This document shows, piece by piece, positions 8,833 to 16,099 of a stretch of DNA of 28,338 nucleotides. The notes below the pieces were generated by a model. The model did no database searches. It saw only the letters and a program-made list of their open reading frames with translations, and was not told the origin of the DNA. This stretch comes from Caldisphaera sp. (GTDB lineage Archaea; Thermoproteota; Thermoprotei_A; Sulfolobales; Acidilobaceae), in NCBI GenBank assembly GCA_002877855.1, contig PNIA01000011.1, forward strand, positions 1-28,338. The letters are read 5' to 3'. A program made the translations under genes and the position numbers. Each line of letters begins with the position of its first letter. The stretch's first letter is position 1.

Positions 8833-9021
8833 AGGTAGAGGATAATTAGATCTTATGATAAAAATTTCAATTTGCAGATATAATTAAAAAGGTGACATTT
8901 TTATTGCAAAAAACTTTATAAAGGAAGAAAAATAATTTTAATTGAATAAAATTGAATAAATACTTAGACATAATAAAGGCTAAAACTTTATTCAAATTAA
9001 AATAAACATGAGGCTATTAAA

Positions 9022-10128
9022 ATGGAATTTAAATTCGATGAACTGGCGTTTGTAATGGATTGCCCTGCAACACCACTTTCTCATATATCAAGTAATGAAA
9101 AAATGGAAAATAAATTAATTCAAGTAACTATTTACATTACAAGAGCATGCAATTTAAACTGTACACATTGCTATATTTCTGCAGGAAGGCCTCTAAATAA
9201 CGAATTGAATTATTACGAATGGAAAAATGTGATAGATCAACTTAAATATATGAAAATAAAAATAATTTACATATTAGGAGGAGAACCATTACTTAGAAAT
9301 GATATATTTGATATAATTAAATATTCATCGTCATTAGGCATATATACCGCTATGAGCACCAATGGAACATTAATAAATAAAACAACAGCAAAAAAGTTAA
9401 AGGATACAGAAATAAATGAAGTTCAGGTTAGCATCGACGGCCCAAATGAAGAAATAAACAGCGTATTAAGAGGGAAAGGTAATTTTAATTTAGCTATAAA
9501 TGGAGTAAAAAACTTAGTTGATGAAAATATTAAGACAACATTAAGTTATGTTATAACAGATTCGAACAAAGATTATATAAAGGATATGGTCGATTTGGCT
9601 ATAAAATTAAATGTTAATTCAATAAATTTTAGCCCAGTTCAATATTTTGGTAGGGCGAAAATTAATAAAATTAGAATATCAAGAAAATATGCAATAGAAT
9701 CCTATAAATTATTAAAAAAGTTAAGTGAAGAAAATAAAAAAATCAAAATAACAATAAACGGTTTTAGATTTTACTTGGATAACTTGGATGAAGTTTATAA
9801 CTCATTAATTAAAAAGGGTTTGTCAAATTATTATTCTTGCCCAGCTGGGAGATCTAGGTTTATAATAGATTCAAATGGTGACATCTATGGCTGCGAGCTG
9901 TTAATTAACAGAAAATTCTTAGAAGGCAACGTTAGAAAGAATAGAATTGAAGATATTTGGATTAATGGATTTAAACAATTTAGAGAAGATAGATGGAAAA
10001 AAATCAATTATTGCTCTACATGCGAAATATCAAGCCTATGCCAAGGAGGTTGTGTTGCGAGAGCATTTAATGGGGAGAACATTTATAATAAAGATCCTCT
10101 ATGTAATTTTAATGTAGAACATTTATAA
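9022..10128 (+). CDS. Radical SAM / SPASM domain enzyme
   Basis: 368-residue radical SAM enzyme. The cluster-binding motif is CNLNCTHC (C43, C47, C50), followed by LGGEPLLR (SAM amine contact) and STNGTLI. The C-terminal SPASM domain is complete: C273-x12-G-x4-C291, then C331-x2-C334-x5-C340-x3-C344 and C361, enough for two auxiliary Fe-S clusters. SPASM members include peptide maturases (PqqE, AlbA-type), sulfatase maturases and the heme-synthesis enzymes AhbC and AhbD. I cannot assign a substrate. No precursor-peptide gene is evident on either side. It has its own promoter region (ACTTTATTCAAA near 8985). An extra N-terminal Cys (C14) in MDCPATPL is notable. Confidence 0.88.
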   Translation: MEFKFDELAFVMDCPATPLSHISSNEKMENKLIQVTIYITRACNLNCTHCYISAGRPLNNELNYYEWKNVIDQLKYMKIKIIYILGGEPLLRNDIFDIIKYSSSLGIYTAMSTNGTLINKTTAKKLKDTEINEVQVSIDGPNEEINSVLRGKGNFNLAINGVKNLVDENIKTTLSYVITDSNKDYIKDMVDLAIKLNVNSINFSPVQYFGRAKINKIRISRKYAIESYKLLKKLSEENKKIKITINGFRFYLDNLDEVYNSLIKKGLSNYYSCPAGRSRFIIDSNGDIYGCELLINRKFLEGNVRKNRIEDIWINGFKQFREDRWKKINYCSTCEISSLCQGGCVARAFNGENIYNKDPLCNFNVEHL

Positions 10129-10381
10129 TAAAAAATAAATCTAACCATCAACCATAATATTTCAAGGCCAAAGAATTCTGAAAACTTTTTACTCCATATA
10201 GAAATAAATATGATAAAGATAACCCACATCTTCAAAGAAGAAGGCTGCAATAATCGACATGATCAATATGTCTTATATAAGTGATTAGCTCCTCTTCATT
10301 TACTATAAAAATGAGGCTTGCTGTTTATAAATAAAAAGATAAAAAGCAATCCTCGGTTTGCATCGAAAAACAAATAATTAA

Positions 10382-11572
10382 TTATCCTTTTAAATCCTTA
10401 ATACTATAAATTAATTTTTTAATATCTTCTTCTTCATTAGGGAAATGAACCGATACTCTGATACCTCCAATACCTGCTGCTCCCCTTGCAGATACCTTAA
10501 CACTAAATTTCCTTAATTTGTTTACAATCTCATAATTATTTTTAATTTTACTGTATACCTTAAAAGTTATTATGCCAGATTCCTTTCCTTTATCTAAAGG
10601 TGATAGAATTTCTGCATTTAACTCATTTAATTCCTCAATCAATATTTTTCTTAGATTTAAAATATGTTCTCTAATCTTTTCGATTCCCAGATAATTAATT
10701 AATTTTAGCGATTCATTAAGTCCTATTAAAGAAGGTACTGGTATAAAACCTCCAAAATTAAACGAATCTGCAATACCTTTCTTATAGTCAAAATTCATTT
10801 CTGGACTTTTTTCATAGCTTTCCCAAAATTCATCCCAACTCATCTTAACATCTAAATTTAAATAGCCATAATGAGGAGGTTTTAAAGATTCCATAACTCT
10901 ATTACTAATATATAAAATACCCAATGAGTATGGAGATAATAGCCATTTTTGCGTACCAAAAGCTGCAAAATCAATTCCTAAACCATATGAATCGAAATCA
11001 AGAGATCCAATATGCTGAATTGCATCAGCAATTAAATACCCTTCATTTTCATGAATTATCTTACTCAATTCCTTAATATCTAATCTTAGACCATTTATCC
11101 ACATAACAGAGCTAACTAAAATTGCCCTTGTTTTCTTGCTTATATTAGATATTATATCATCATAATCATAATCTCCTTTTTTATTTTTTACAGTTTTTAC
11201 AACAACGCCACTTTCCTTTAATTTTAATGCTTCTGCATAAACTGTAGGGAAATCTAAATCAAACACTATCACTTCATCAGATTTTTTTAAATCAAGGGAT
11301 TCTACAGCTGTTTGCAATCCTGGTGTCGTGCTAGTTCCTAAAATAGTAACATTATTTCTATCGCATAAAATAATTTTTGAAAGGTTTTCTTTAACACTAT
11401 TTAAAACACCATCAGAAAATATAGAAGATGAAAATTCGTCAGGATTAATCTTTAAGTTTTCCAAGTAATTATTTACTTCTTCGATAGATCTTGTTGGAGG
11501 GTCTCCAATAGAAGCCCAATTTAAATACGTAAATTTTTTAAAAACTTCAAATTCCTCCCTGAACAAATTCAT
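10382..11572 (-). CDS. Class V aminotransferase-fold PLP enzyme (not a cysteine desulfurase)
   Basis: 396-residue fold-type I PLP enzyme of the NifS/isopenicillin-epimerase branch. The cofactor aspartate is in LIADAIQHIG, the Schiff-base lysine in FGTQKWLLSP, and the C-terminal domain ends with the IRVSVHFPN strand. Cysteine desulfurases carry a reactive Cys in the loop before this strand; here the loop is SARGAAGIGG with no Cys, so sulfur transfer is unlikely. The closest named relatives would be isopenicillin N epimerase-like or selenocysteine lyase-like proteins of unknown substrate. It is on the opposite strand to its neighbours and probably monocistronic. Confidence 0.85.
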   Translation of the reverse strand: MNLFREEFEVFKKFTYLNWASIGDPPTRSIEEVNNYLENLKINPDEFSSSIFSDGVLNSVKENLSKIILCDRNNVTILGTSTTPGLQTAVESLDLKKSDEVIVFDLDFPTVYAEALKLKESGVVVKTVKNKKGDYDYDDIISNISKKTRAILVSSVMWINGLRLDIKELSKIIHENEGYLIADAIQHIGSLDFDSYGLGIDFAAFGTQKWLLSPYSLGILYISNRVMESLKPPHYGYLNLDVKMSWDEFWESYEKSPEMNFDYKKGIADSFNFGGFIPVPSLIGLNESLKLINYLGIEKIREHILNLRKILIEELNELNAEILSPLDKGKESGIITFKVYSKIKNNYEIVNKLRKFSVKVSARGAAGIGGIRVSVHFPNEEEDIKKLIYSIKDLKG

Positions 11573-11671
11573 CCCCGTAATTTCTATTTTAAAACTAATT
11601 CTTAAAGGTTAATGCAAAAAGGAAACTTAAGCTTATATTCTAATTACACATAATATAAGTTGGTGATAATC

Positions 11672-12094
11672 ATGGTGAGATACCAGGTAAAGGCTGGCAA
11701 TCTATCAGTTACAATTGATGATACCCTTCTCTATACTGAGAGCGATGAATGGATAAAAATTGAAAATGAAAAAAATATAAGAATTGGTATAACTGATTAT
11801 GCCCAAAAAAAGCTTAGAGATATAGTTGGTGTAGACCTTCCCAAAAAGGGTAACGAAATAAAAAAGGGAGCTACACTTGCAGTTTTAGAGTCTGTAAAGG
11901 CAACTGCAGAAGTCTATTCTCCAATTTCAGGTAAAGTAATAGATGTTAATGAAAAATTATTGGATGAACCTGAACTGATAAACAAAGAGCCTTACGATAA
12001 TGGATGGATTGCAATAGTAGAAACAGAGAAAAAAGATCTTAATAGCTTGCTAGACCATAAAGCATATGTTAATAATATTTCTAAAAGAAGCTAA
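11672..12094 (+). CDS. gcvH: Glycine cleavage H protein-like lipoyl carrier
   Basis: 140-residue lipoyl-domain protein. It has the H-protein N-terminal pattern (YTESDEWIKIE, GITDYAQKKLRDIV), the lipoylation site in ESVKATAEVYSPISG (K76), and the C-terminal LDEPELINKEPYDNGWIA, all typical of GcvH. In the glycine cleavage system it shuttles the aminomethyl group among the P, T and L proteins. No gcvP, gcvT or lpd is in this window. A related carrier, LbpA of the sHdr sulfur-oxidation pathway, has similar motifs, so that role is an alternative. TTG at 11660 is in frame, but GGTGAT at 11662-11667 points to the ATG at 11672. The lipoate-ligase-like gene at 7993 is the obvious candidate for modifying it. 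Confidence 0.9.
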   Translation: MVRYQVKAGNLSVTIDDTLLYTESDEWIKIENEKNIRIGITDYAQKKLRDIVGVDLPKKGNEIKKGATLAVLESVKATAEVYSPISGKVIDVNEKLLDEPELINKEPYDNGWIAIVETEKKDLNSLLDHKAYVNNISKRS

Positions 12095-12248
12095 CCCAAA
12101 TACTTACTATAGCTTTTTTACTTTTTTATAATTTATAAACAAACTCTTATTTAATAATATTAAATATAAAATATTATACGGATATAATATTAGAGCTTAT
12201 TTATTCCAACATATACATTACTTATTAGGTATTAAGAGGCGCATGTAA

Positions 12249-12338
12249 TTGACAGTAGAAGCAATTACATATGATGTTGTTTTAGGCCTTGGCCCTGCTG
12301 GCTTAAGGGCTTCAGCATATAATAAAGAAAAAATATGA
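12249..12338 (+). pseudogene. sdhA: N-terminal stub of succinate dehydrogenase flavoprotein gene sdhA
   Basis: TTG-initiated frame of 29 codons reading MTVEAITYDVVLGLGPAGLR and then ASAYNKEKI before TGA. The Gly-x-Gly-x-x-Gly fingerprint in DVVLGLGPAGLRAS is the FAD-binding start of SdhA-type flavoproteins, which normally run to about 560-600 residues. It lies nine bases before sdhC and within the sdh operon, where sdhA would be expected. The remaining 95% is absent, not merely frameshifted, because no room is left before sdhC. Either a deletion removed the body of the gene, or the operon kept only its leader and start. It may still serve for translation coupling of sdhC: ATGAGGTGAT overlaps its stop codon. 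Confidence 0.7.
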
Positions 12339-12347
12339 GGTGATTTC

Positions 12348-12845
12348 ATGTCTAGTGATAAAAAAGATAGTGTTGAATTAGAAAATAGACCTGGTTTTTG
12401 GAGAGAAAGTCTAAATCCTTGGTTGATTAAAGCTAAAAATAATCCTGAAAGAGTTGCATATGTTTTACACAGAGTGACAGGATTTATTATTATAGCATTC
12501 CTAGTATTACACATAGTAGAAACAGACTCTCCCGTTTGGTCTCAATATTATCCCATCAATGGTTATTCAGGATGGACCGCATGGGCGTACATAATGGGTG
12601 TAGAAAGTGCATGGTACCTTAAAATAGGAGAATTCATAGTAGCAGGAGCAGTTTTCTTCCATGCATTAAATGGATTTAGACTATTACTAACAGAATTCTT
12701 TGGAGTTGGAATTGGAAAACCTGTAGAGCCAAAACCTCCTTATGAAGCACCTACACTTAGTGCACCTCAAAGAACTTGGCTATATATTGTTTTTGTATTA
12801 GCTATAGTGTTGTGGGCCTTTTCGGCCTACTTGATATTTTGGTGA
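12348..12845 (+). CDS. sdhC: Succinate dehydrogenase cytochrome b subunit (SdhC)
   Basis: 165-residue membrane anchor of complex II, which carries electrons from succinate oxidation to quinone. It has three hydrophobic helices and the family motif HRVTG (H41), with H55 in VLHIVET and H105 in HALNGFR, where the histidines are candidates for heme b ligation. A polar N-terminal tail and a proline-rich linker before the last helix (KPVEPKPPYEAP) stand out. The ATG is preceded by GAGGTGAT. It precedes sdhD by five bases. Confidence 0.88.
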   Translation: MSSDKKDSVELENRPGFWRESLNPWLIKAKNNPERVAYVLHRVTGFIIIAFLVLHIVETDSPVWSQYYPINGYSGWTAWAYIMGVESAWYLKIGEFIVAGAVFFHALNGFRLLLTEFFGVGIGKPVEPKPPYEAPTLSAPQRTWLYIVFVLAIVLWAFSAYLIFW

Positions 12846-12850
12846 TAGAA

Positions 12851-13204
12851 ATGGCGGGAAAAGCTTCAAATATACAAATGTGGCAATATATAACGGCTAT
12901 TTTGCTTATATTCCTTTTGGGTTACCATTTAATACAAAGATTACCATGGCTATTTAATGTTTCAACATATGATCAAACTTTAACAGCCTCGATAGTATAT
13001 AATCAATATCAAACAGCAGGTTGGGCTCTATTGTTGTTAGCTTATGTTGCATTATTCCATGGACTTAATGGAGTCAAAGGTATGCTATTTGAATTGTATC
13101 AAGGAAAAACATATACGACAATAATAAATATATTGTTTTGGATAGTCTTCATTGCATTAGCTGCCATCGCAACAATTACGGTTGTAAAATTACCAGCTTA
13201 TTGA
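12851..13204 (+). CDS. sdhD: Succinate dehydrogenase membrane anchor subunit (SdhD)
   Basis: 117-residue protein with three hydrophobic helices and a second HGLNG-type histidine motif (H70 in LFHGLNGVKG); H26 sits in the first helix. Paired with SdhC it should form the quinone and heme b site. An open frame extends upstream to 12776, but that part only overlaps sdhC. GGTGAT at 12841-12846 and the ATG at 12851 set the real start, with a MAGKAS opening. It is followed eleven bases later by sdhB. Confidence 0.85.
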   Translation: MAGKASNIQMWQYITAILLIFLLGYHLIQRLPWLFNVSTYDQTLTASIVYNQYQTAGWALLLLAYVALFHGLNGVKGMLFELYQGKTYTTIINILFWIVFIALAAIATITVVKLPAY

Positions 13205-13215
13205 GGTGATATGAT

Positions 13216-14124
13216 ATGGCATTAGATATAGAGGCTGCAACAAAAATTCCACCAAAAGTTGTAACTATAAGAGTTAGAAGATACAACCCAGAAAGCAAAA
13301 AGATTTGGTGGCAGGAATACAAAGTTGAGACACGTAAAGGAATGACAATGCTAGATGCCTTGCTTGCAATAAAGGAAAATATTGATCATACATTAACTGT
13401 TAGATACAGTTGCAGAATGGGTCTATGTGGTAGTTGTGGAGTTAATATAAATGGAACCCCTATGCTTGCATGTCAAACTCAAATTTCACAGGTTGCAACC
13501 AATGCTAATCCAGTTATAACAGTTGAGCCTTTATCTAACTTCCCAGTAGTTAAAGATCTGATGACCGACTTTAAAGACTTCTTTGAAAAGCATAGAAGTG
13601 TAAAACCATATCTAATTAGAAAAGATATTGATGAACAAGAAAAGCCAAAAGGACAACTAAAAATGACCCCAGAGGAATTTGTTGATATATTTCAGTTTAG
13701 CAATTGCATATATTGTGGTCTTTGCTACGCATCTTGTCCAGTAGTAGCAGCTGACCCAGAATATCTAGGTCCACAAGCATTAATGTATGCCTTTAGATTT
13801 ATCAATGATGCTAGAGATGAGGGCCATCAAGAAAGGTTTGCTATTATTGATACAGAGCATGGTTGTCATAAATGTCATTTTGCAGCAACATGTAGTGCAG
13901 TATGTCCTAAAGCAGTTGACCCAGCTGGGGCTATCCAAGCACTACGCAGCAAACTATATAAATATAGATTTGGATTCTTTAAGAAAAAGGCATCAAAACC
14001 ATTACCTCCACCGCCTGAAAAAGGAGAAAGAATTTCATTACCTCCGGAAGCAACAACCTTGCCAGGAGTAGATCTAAAGGCAATGGAAAAAGAGCCAGTA
14101 GTAATCAAACTACCCAAAGAATAA
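13216..14124 (+). CDS. sdhB: Succinate dehydrogenase iron-sulfur subunit (SdhB)
   Basis: 302-residue Fe-S protein linking the flavoprotein to the membrane anchor. The N-terminal plant-type ferredoxin domain holds C66, C71, C74 and C86 (YSCRMGLCGSCG ... MLAC) for a [2Fe-2S] cluster. The C-terminal domain has C164-x2-C167-x2-C170-x3-C174P and C217-x2-C220-x5-C226-x3-C230P. The canonical second group is C-x5-C-x3-CP, so C217 is an extra cysteine that might allow a [4Fe-4S] in place of the usual [3Fe-4S], as reported for some archaeal enzymes; this is inference. The C-terminus after residue 255 is an unusual proline-rich tail (KPLPPPPEKGE). The ATG is preceded by GAGGTGAT. Confidence 0.92.
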   Translation: MALDIEAATKIPPKVVTIRVRRYNPESKKIWWQEYKVETRKGMTMLDALLAIKENIDHTLTVRYSCRMGLCGSCGVNINGTPMLACQTQISQVATNANPVITVEPLSNFPVVKDLMTDFKDFFEKHRSVKPYLIRKDIDEQEKPKGQLKMTPEEFVDIFQFSNCIYCGLCYASCPVVAADPEYLGPQALMYAFRFINDARDEGHQERFAIIDTEHGCHKCHFAATCSAVCPKAVDPAGAIQALRSKLYKYRFGFFKKKASKPLPPPPEKGERISLPPEATTLPGVDLKAMEKEPVVIKLPKE

Positions 14125-14125
14125 T

Positions 14126-14157
14126 CTTTTAAATTTAATTTATTATTTTTATTTATC
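14126..14157 (+). terminator. T-rich transcription terminator after sdhB
   Basis: The sequence directly after the sdhB stop is a series of T runs (cttttaaatttaa, tttattatttttattta) without a hairpin, the usual archaeal oligo-T type of terminator. Supported by composition and position only. Confidence 0.35.
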
Positions 14158-14236
14158 TCGTCTTTAAATTTATATTAATACAACAACCAAAAAACTATAA
14201 TACAAAGAAGTGATTTTTTTAAAGAAAGATTTTAGG

Positions 14237-14407
14237 CTATGTGTATATCTTTATTCTCTTTGTTATAAAAGGCTTATCTTTTTCATTAGATATATAGTTC
14301 TGCAAAGCCCTTCTAATAATCTCGCTCTTAGTTACGTTTCTTTTCTTTGAGTATTCCTCTAATATTTCGAGCAAATCATCCTCAAGCTTAAATGATACAA
14401 CTTTCAT
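14237..14407 (-). CDS. CopG-type ribbon-helix-helix DNA-binding protein
   Basis: Small regulator of 56 residues. MKVVSFKLEDDLLEILEEY forms the DNA-contacting strand and first helix, and VTKSEIIRRALQNYI the second helix: a complete RHH fold with little else. Such proteins act as dimers or tetramers on operator DNA and often serve as antitoxins or repressors of their own gene. GTG at 14419 is in frame, but AGGTGA overlaps it and is correctly placed for the ATG at 14407-14405. No toxin gene is next to it. It is divergent from another DNA-binding-like protein 150 bases away. Confidence 0.8.
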   Translation of the reverse strand: MKVVSFKLEDDLLEILEEYSKKRNVTKSEIIRRALQNYISNEKDKPFITKRIKIYT

Positions 14408-14573
14408 TACATTATTCACCTATTCAGTAACACCCATATCTCTTAACTCTACTCCAAGACTTTTATTGAATACGCAATACATTTTACAAGAGGAAACTTA
14501 CATGAAAAATACTTAGAACAAAATAATATATTAGGCCTCTCTGCATACTACTCTTAATAGGAGGAGACATATA

Positions 14574-14942
14574 GTGCCAACTGTGCATCTATCTATAAGT
14601 GATCAAATGTATGGTGAATTGAAAAGTAAGTCAGACGAAATAGGAATACAAATTACAGATCTGATAAAGCTTTATATAAAAACGGGCCTTCAAGGAGGCT
14701 TCTCAAATAAAAATGAAGACAACATAATAATAGCGAACATGTCAAATAGATTGGACAAGGTAGAAAAAGACATAAGAGTTAAAATGACATTACTGGAAGG
14801 AAAATACAGGCAAATAGAAGAGACTATGGACTATTTAATACAAAGAATTGATTCATTAGAAGATATGATAACAGAGTACAAAACTAAAAAGAAAATTTTG
14901 CAAACAGCACAAACAAATGATGAACAAGATTCTAACATTTAA
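14574..14942 (+). CDS. RHH-like N-terminus with C-terminal coiled coil, unknown function
   Basis: 122 residues. The N-terminal VHLSISDQMYGELKSKSDEI followed by QITDLIKLYIKTGL resembles a ribbon-helix-helix strand-helix-helix unit (about residues 3-40). After a glycine/asparagine-rich linker, residues 55-108 form a strongly predicted coiled coil with heptad spacing (MSNRLDKVEKDI through YLIQRIDSLEDMI). The GTG start follows GGAGGAG. This looks like a dimeric or higher-order DNA-binding protein whose coiled coil may bridge sites or bind a partner. The divergent promoter is shared with the small CopG protein. Its 3' end overlaps the convergent DUF1152 gene by 11 bases. Function unknown. Confidence 0.7.
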   Translation: MPTVHLSISDQMYGELKSKSDEIGIQITDLIKLYIKTGLQGGFSNKNEDNIIIANMSNRLDKVEKDIRVKMTLLEGKYRQIEETMDYLIQRIDSLEDMITEYKTKKKILQTAQTNDEQDSNI

Positions 14943-15969
14943 CAGGATTGCAGTTGCTCTTTATTAATCTATTAATTCCTTTCTCTCTAATTTCGTTTAT
15001 ATCTATGGATTTATCAAAAGAAATCCCTTTAAGCCTCATTAAGTCATTTTCTAAATCTAATTCTGTATATATACAACGATCATTTAAACTTTGATTTGCA
15101 TTTCCTATACCACCTGAACTCAATACAAGCTTCGGCAATTCACTTCTATTAAATGCAACATCAACATCAATTGCATAAAAAGTAGATAGTATCGGAGAAA
15201 GCCTTACAACCCTTGTTTTATCTCTTATATACTTTTCACCAAATTCTCCTTTAAAAGCAAGCAATGGCATTAACGAAGCCTCAGTATTTATAACCGAAAC
15301 TAAATTCTCCAATAAACCTTCTTCATCTTTATTAATTCCATATATACCTATTAGACCATCGTTTTTAGCAATTTCTGAAATATACTTTAATATTAAATTA
15401 GTATCAAGTTCTCCATCTGCTCCAGGTCCAAAAACAACTAAGATTTTTTCGATATCTGATGAATAAAGAGCACTTAAAGATATAGAATCTGCAAGCGGGC
15501 TCCATAAGCTATCTTCACACCCTAACGCCAAAATATCTCCACCAACATCTACTCCTATGACTAGATCAACGTCTAAATTATCTCTAACATCCTCTATTGC
15601 TTTTCTAACCCCTATTTCACCCTTTGATATATCTATGAAAACTGCTTTTTCTCCAGTCATCTTAACCAATTTCGTAATTTGTGGTTCAATTTCTCTTCCA
15701 TATCTTAATGCATAGGAATCTGAATTTACAAGTGCAGATGAATAGCCTATCGGTTCTACATTAATCATTGTTTCTAAAGGAATGGGTCCTGGTATTGGAT
15801 CAATAGAGAACCTTTCCCATACAATGCTTCCAACTATTGGATTCCCTCCCATGTTTTTTATTTTATTCGATATATAATAAGATCCTGCTATATCTCCTCC
15901 ACCACCAGCACCAAAAACAAAGACCTTCTTACCTTTAACAGCATTTTCTAAACTGTTAAACTTACCCAT
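14932..15969 (-). CDS. DUF1152 family protein
   Basis: 345-residue member of DUF1152, a mostly archaeal family without assigned activity. Recognisable motifs are the N-terminal FGAGGGGDIAGSY, a glycine-rich nucleotide-binding-like loop, and the central GVDVGGDILALG followed by EDSLWSPLADS. The C-terminal third is less conserved. The ATG at 15969-15967 has a TATA-like TTTATAAAT about 21 bases upstream and no ribosome binding site, suggesting a leaderless transcript. It is not evidently linked to neighbours. Confidence 0.8.
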   Translation of the reverse strand: MGKFNSLENAVKGKKVFVFGAGGGGDIAGSYYISNKIKNMGGNPIVGSIVWERFSIDPIPGPIPLETMINVEPIGYSSALVNSDSYALRYGREIEPQITKLVKMTGEKAVFIDISKGEIGVRKAIEDVRDNLDVDLVIGVDVGGDILALGCEDSLWSPLADSISLSALYSSDIEKILVVFGPGADGELDTNLILKYISEIAKNDGLIGIYGINKDEEGLLENLVSVINTEASLMPLLAFKGEFGEKYIRDKTRVVRLSPILSTFYAIDVDVAFNRSELPKLVLSSGGIGNANQSLNDRCIYTELDLENDLMRLKGISFDKSIDINEIREKGINRLIKSNCNPVKC

Positions 15970-15984
15970 ATAATTCCCTATCTT

Positions 15985-15995
15985 ATTTATAAATT
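15985..15995 (-). promoter_or_regulatory. Candidate TATA box of the DUF1152 gene
   Basis: On the minus strand AATTTATAAATAAG lies about 20 bases before the ATG, the spacing of a leaderless archaeal promoter. A 20-base perfect palindrome lies about 40 bases further upstream. Confidence 0.4.
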
Positions 15996-16035
15996 GAGAA
16001 AATATTAAATATTGTTATAATCTCCAATATGATAA

Positions 16036-16055
16036 AACTTTTTTCGAAAAAAGTT
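16036..16055. repeat. 20-base perfect palindrome
   Basis: AACTTTTTTC followed by GAAAAAAGTT, an uninterrupted inverted repeat without loop. It lies between the stop of the short-chain dehydrogenase (16100) and the promoter of DUF1152 (about 15990), both on the minus strand. It could be an operator for DUF1152 or part of a terminator for the dehydrogenase; the T run on either strand fits a terminator too. Confidence 0.6.
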
Positions 16056-16099
16056 AAAAAATTCTTAATGTATTTTTCTTCATAAAATAATACATTTCA

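Noticed and set aside
8952..9005. 17-codon frame upstream of the radical SAM gene as a RiPP precursor
   Set aside because: Too short, no leader/core character, no ribosome binding site, and built from the same A/T-rich spacer.
10086..10229. Minus-strand 48-codon frame starting at 10229 with hydrophobic content
   Set aside because: It runs into the radical SAM gene on the opposite strand and has no ribosome binding site or promoter; probably chance.
10382..11572. Cysteine desulfurase as the source of sulfur for lipoate
   Set aside because: The reactive cysteine loop is missing (SARGAAGIGG).
12776..12850. Longer start for sdhD at 12776
   Set aside because: The extension overlaps sdhC in another frame; GGTGAT and the ATG at 12851 define the start.
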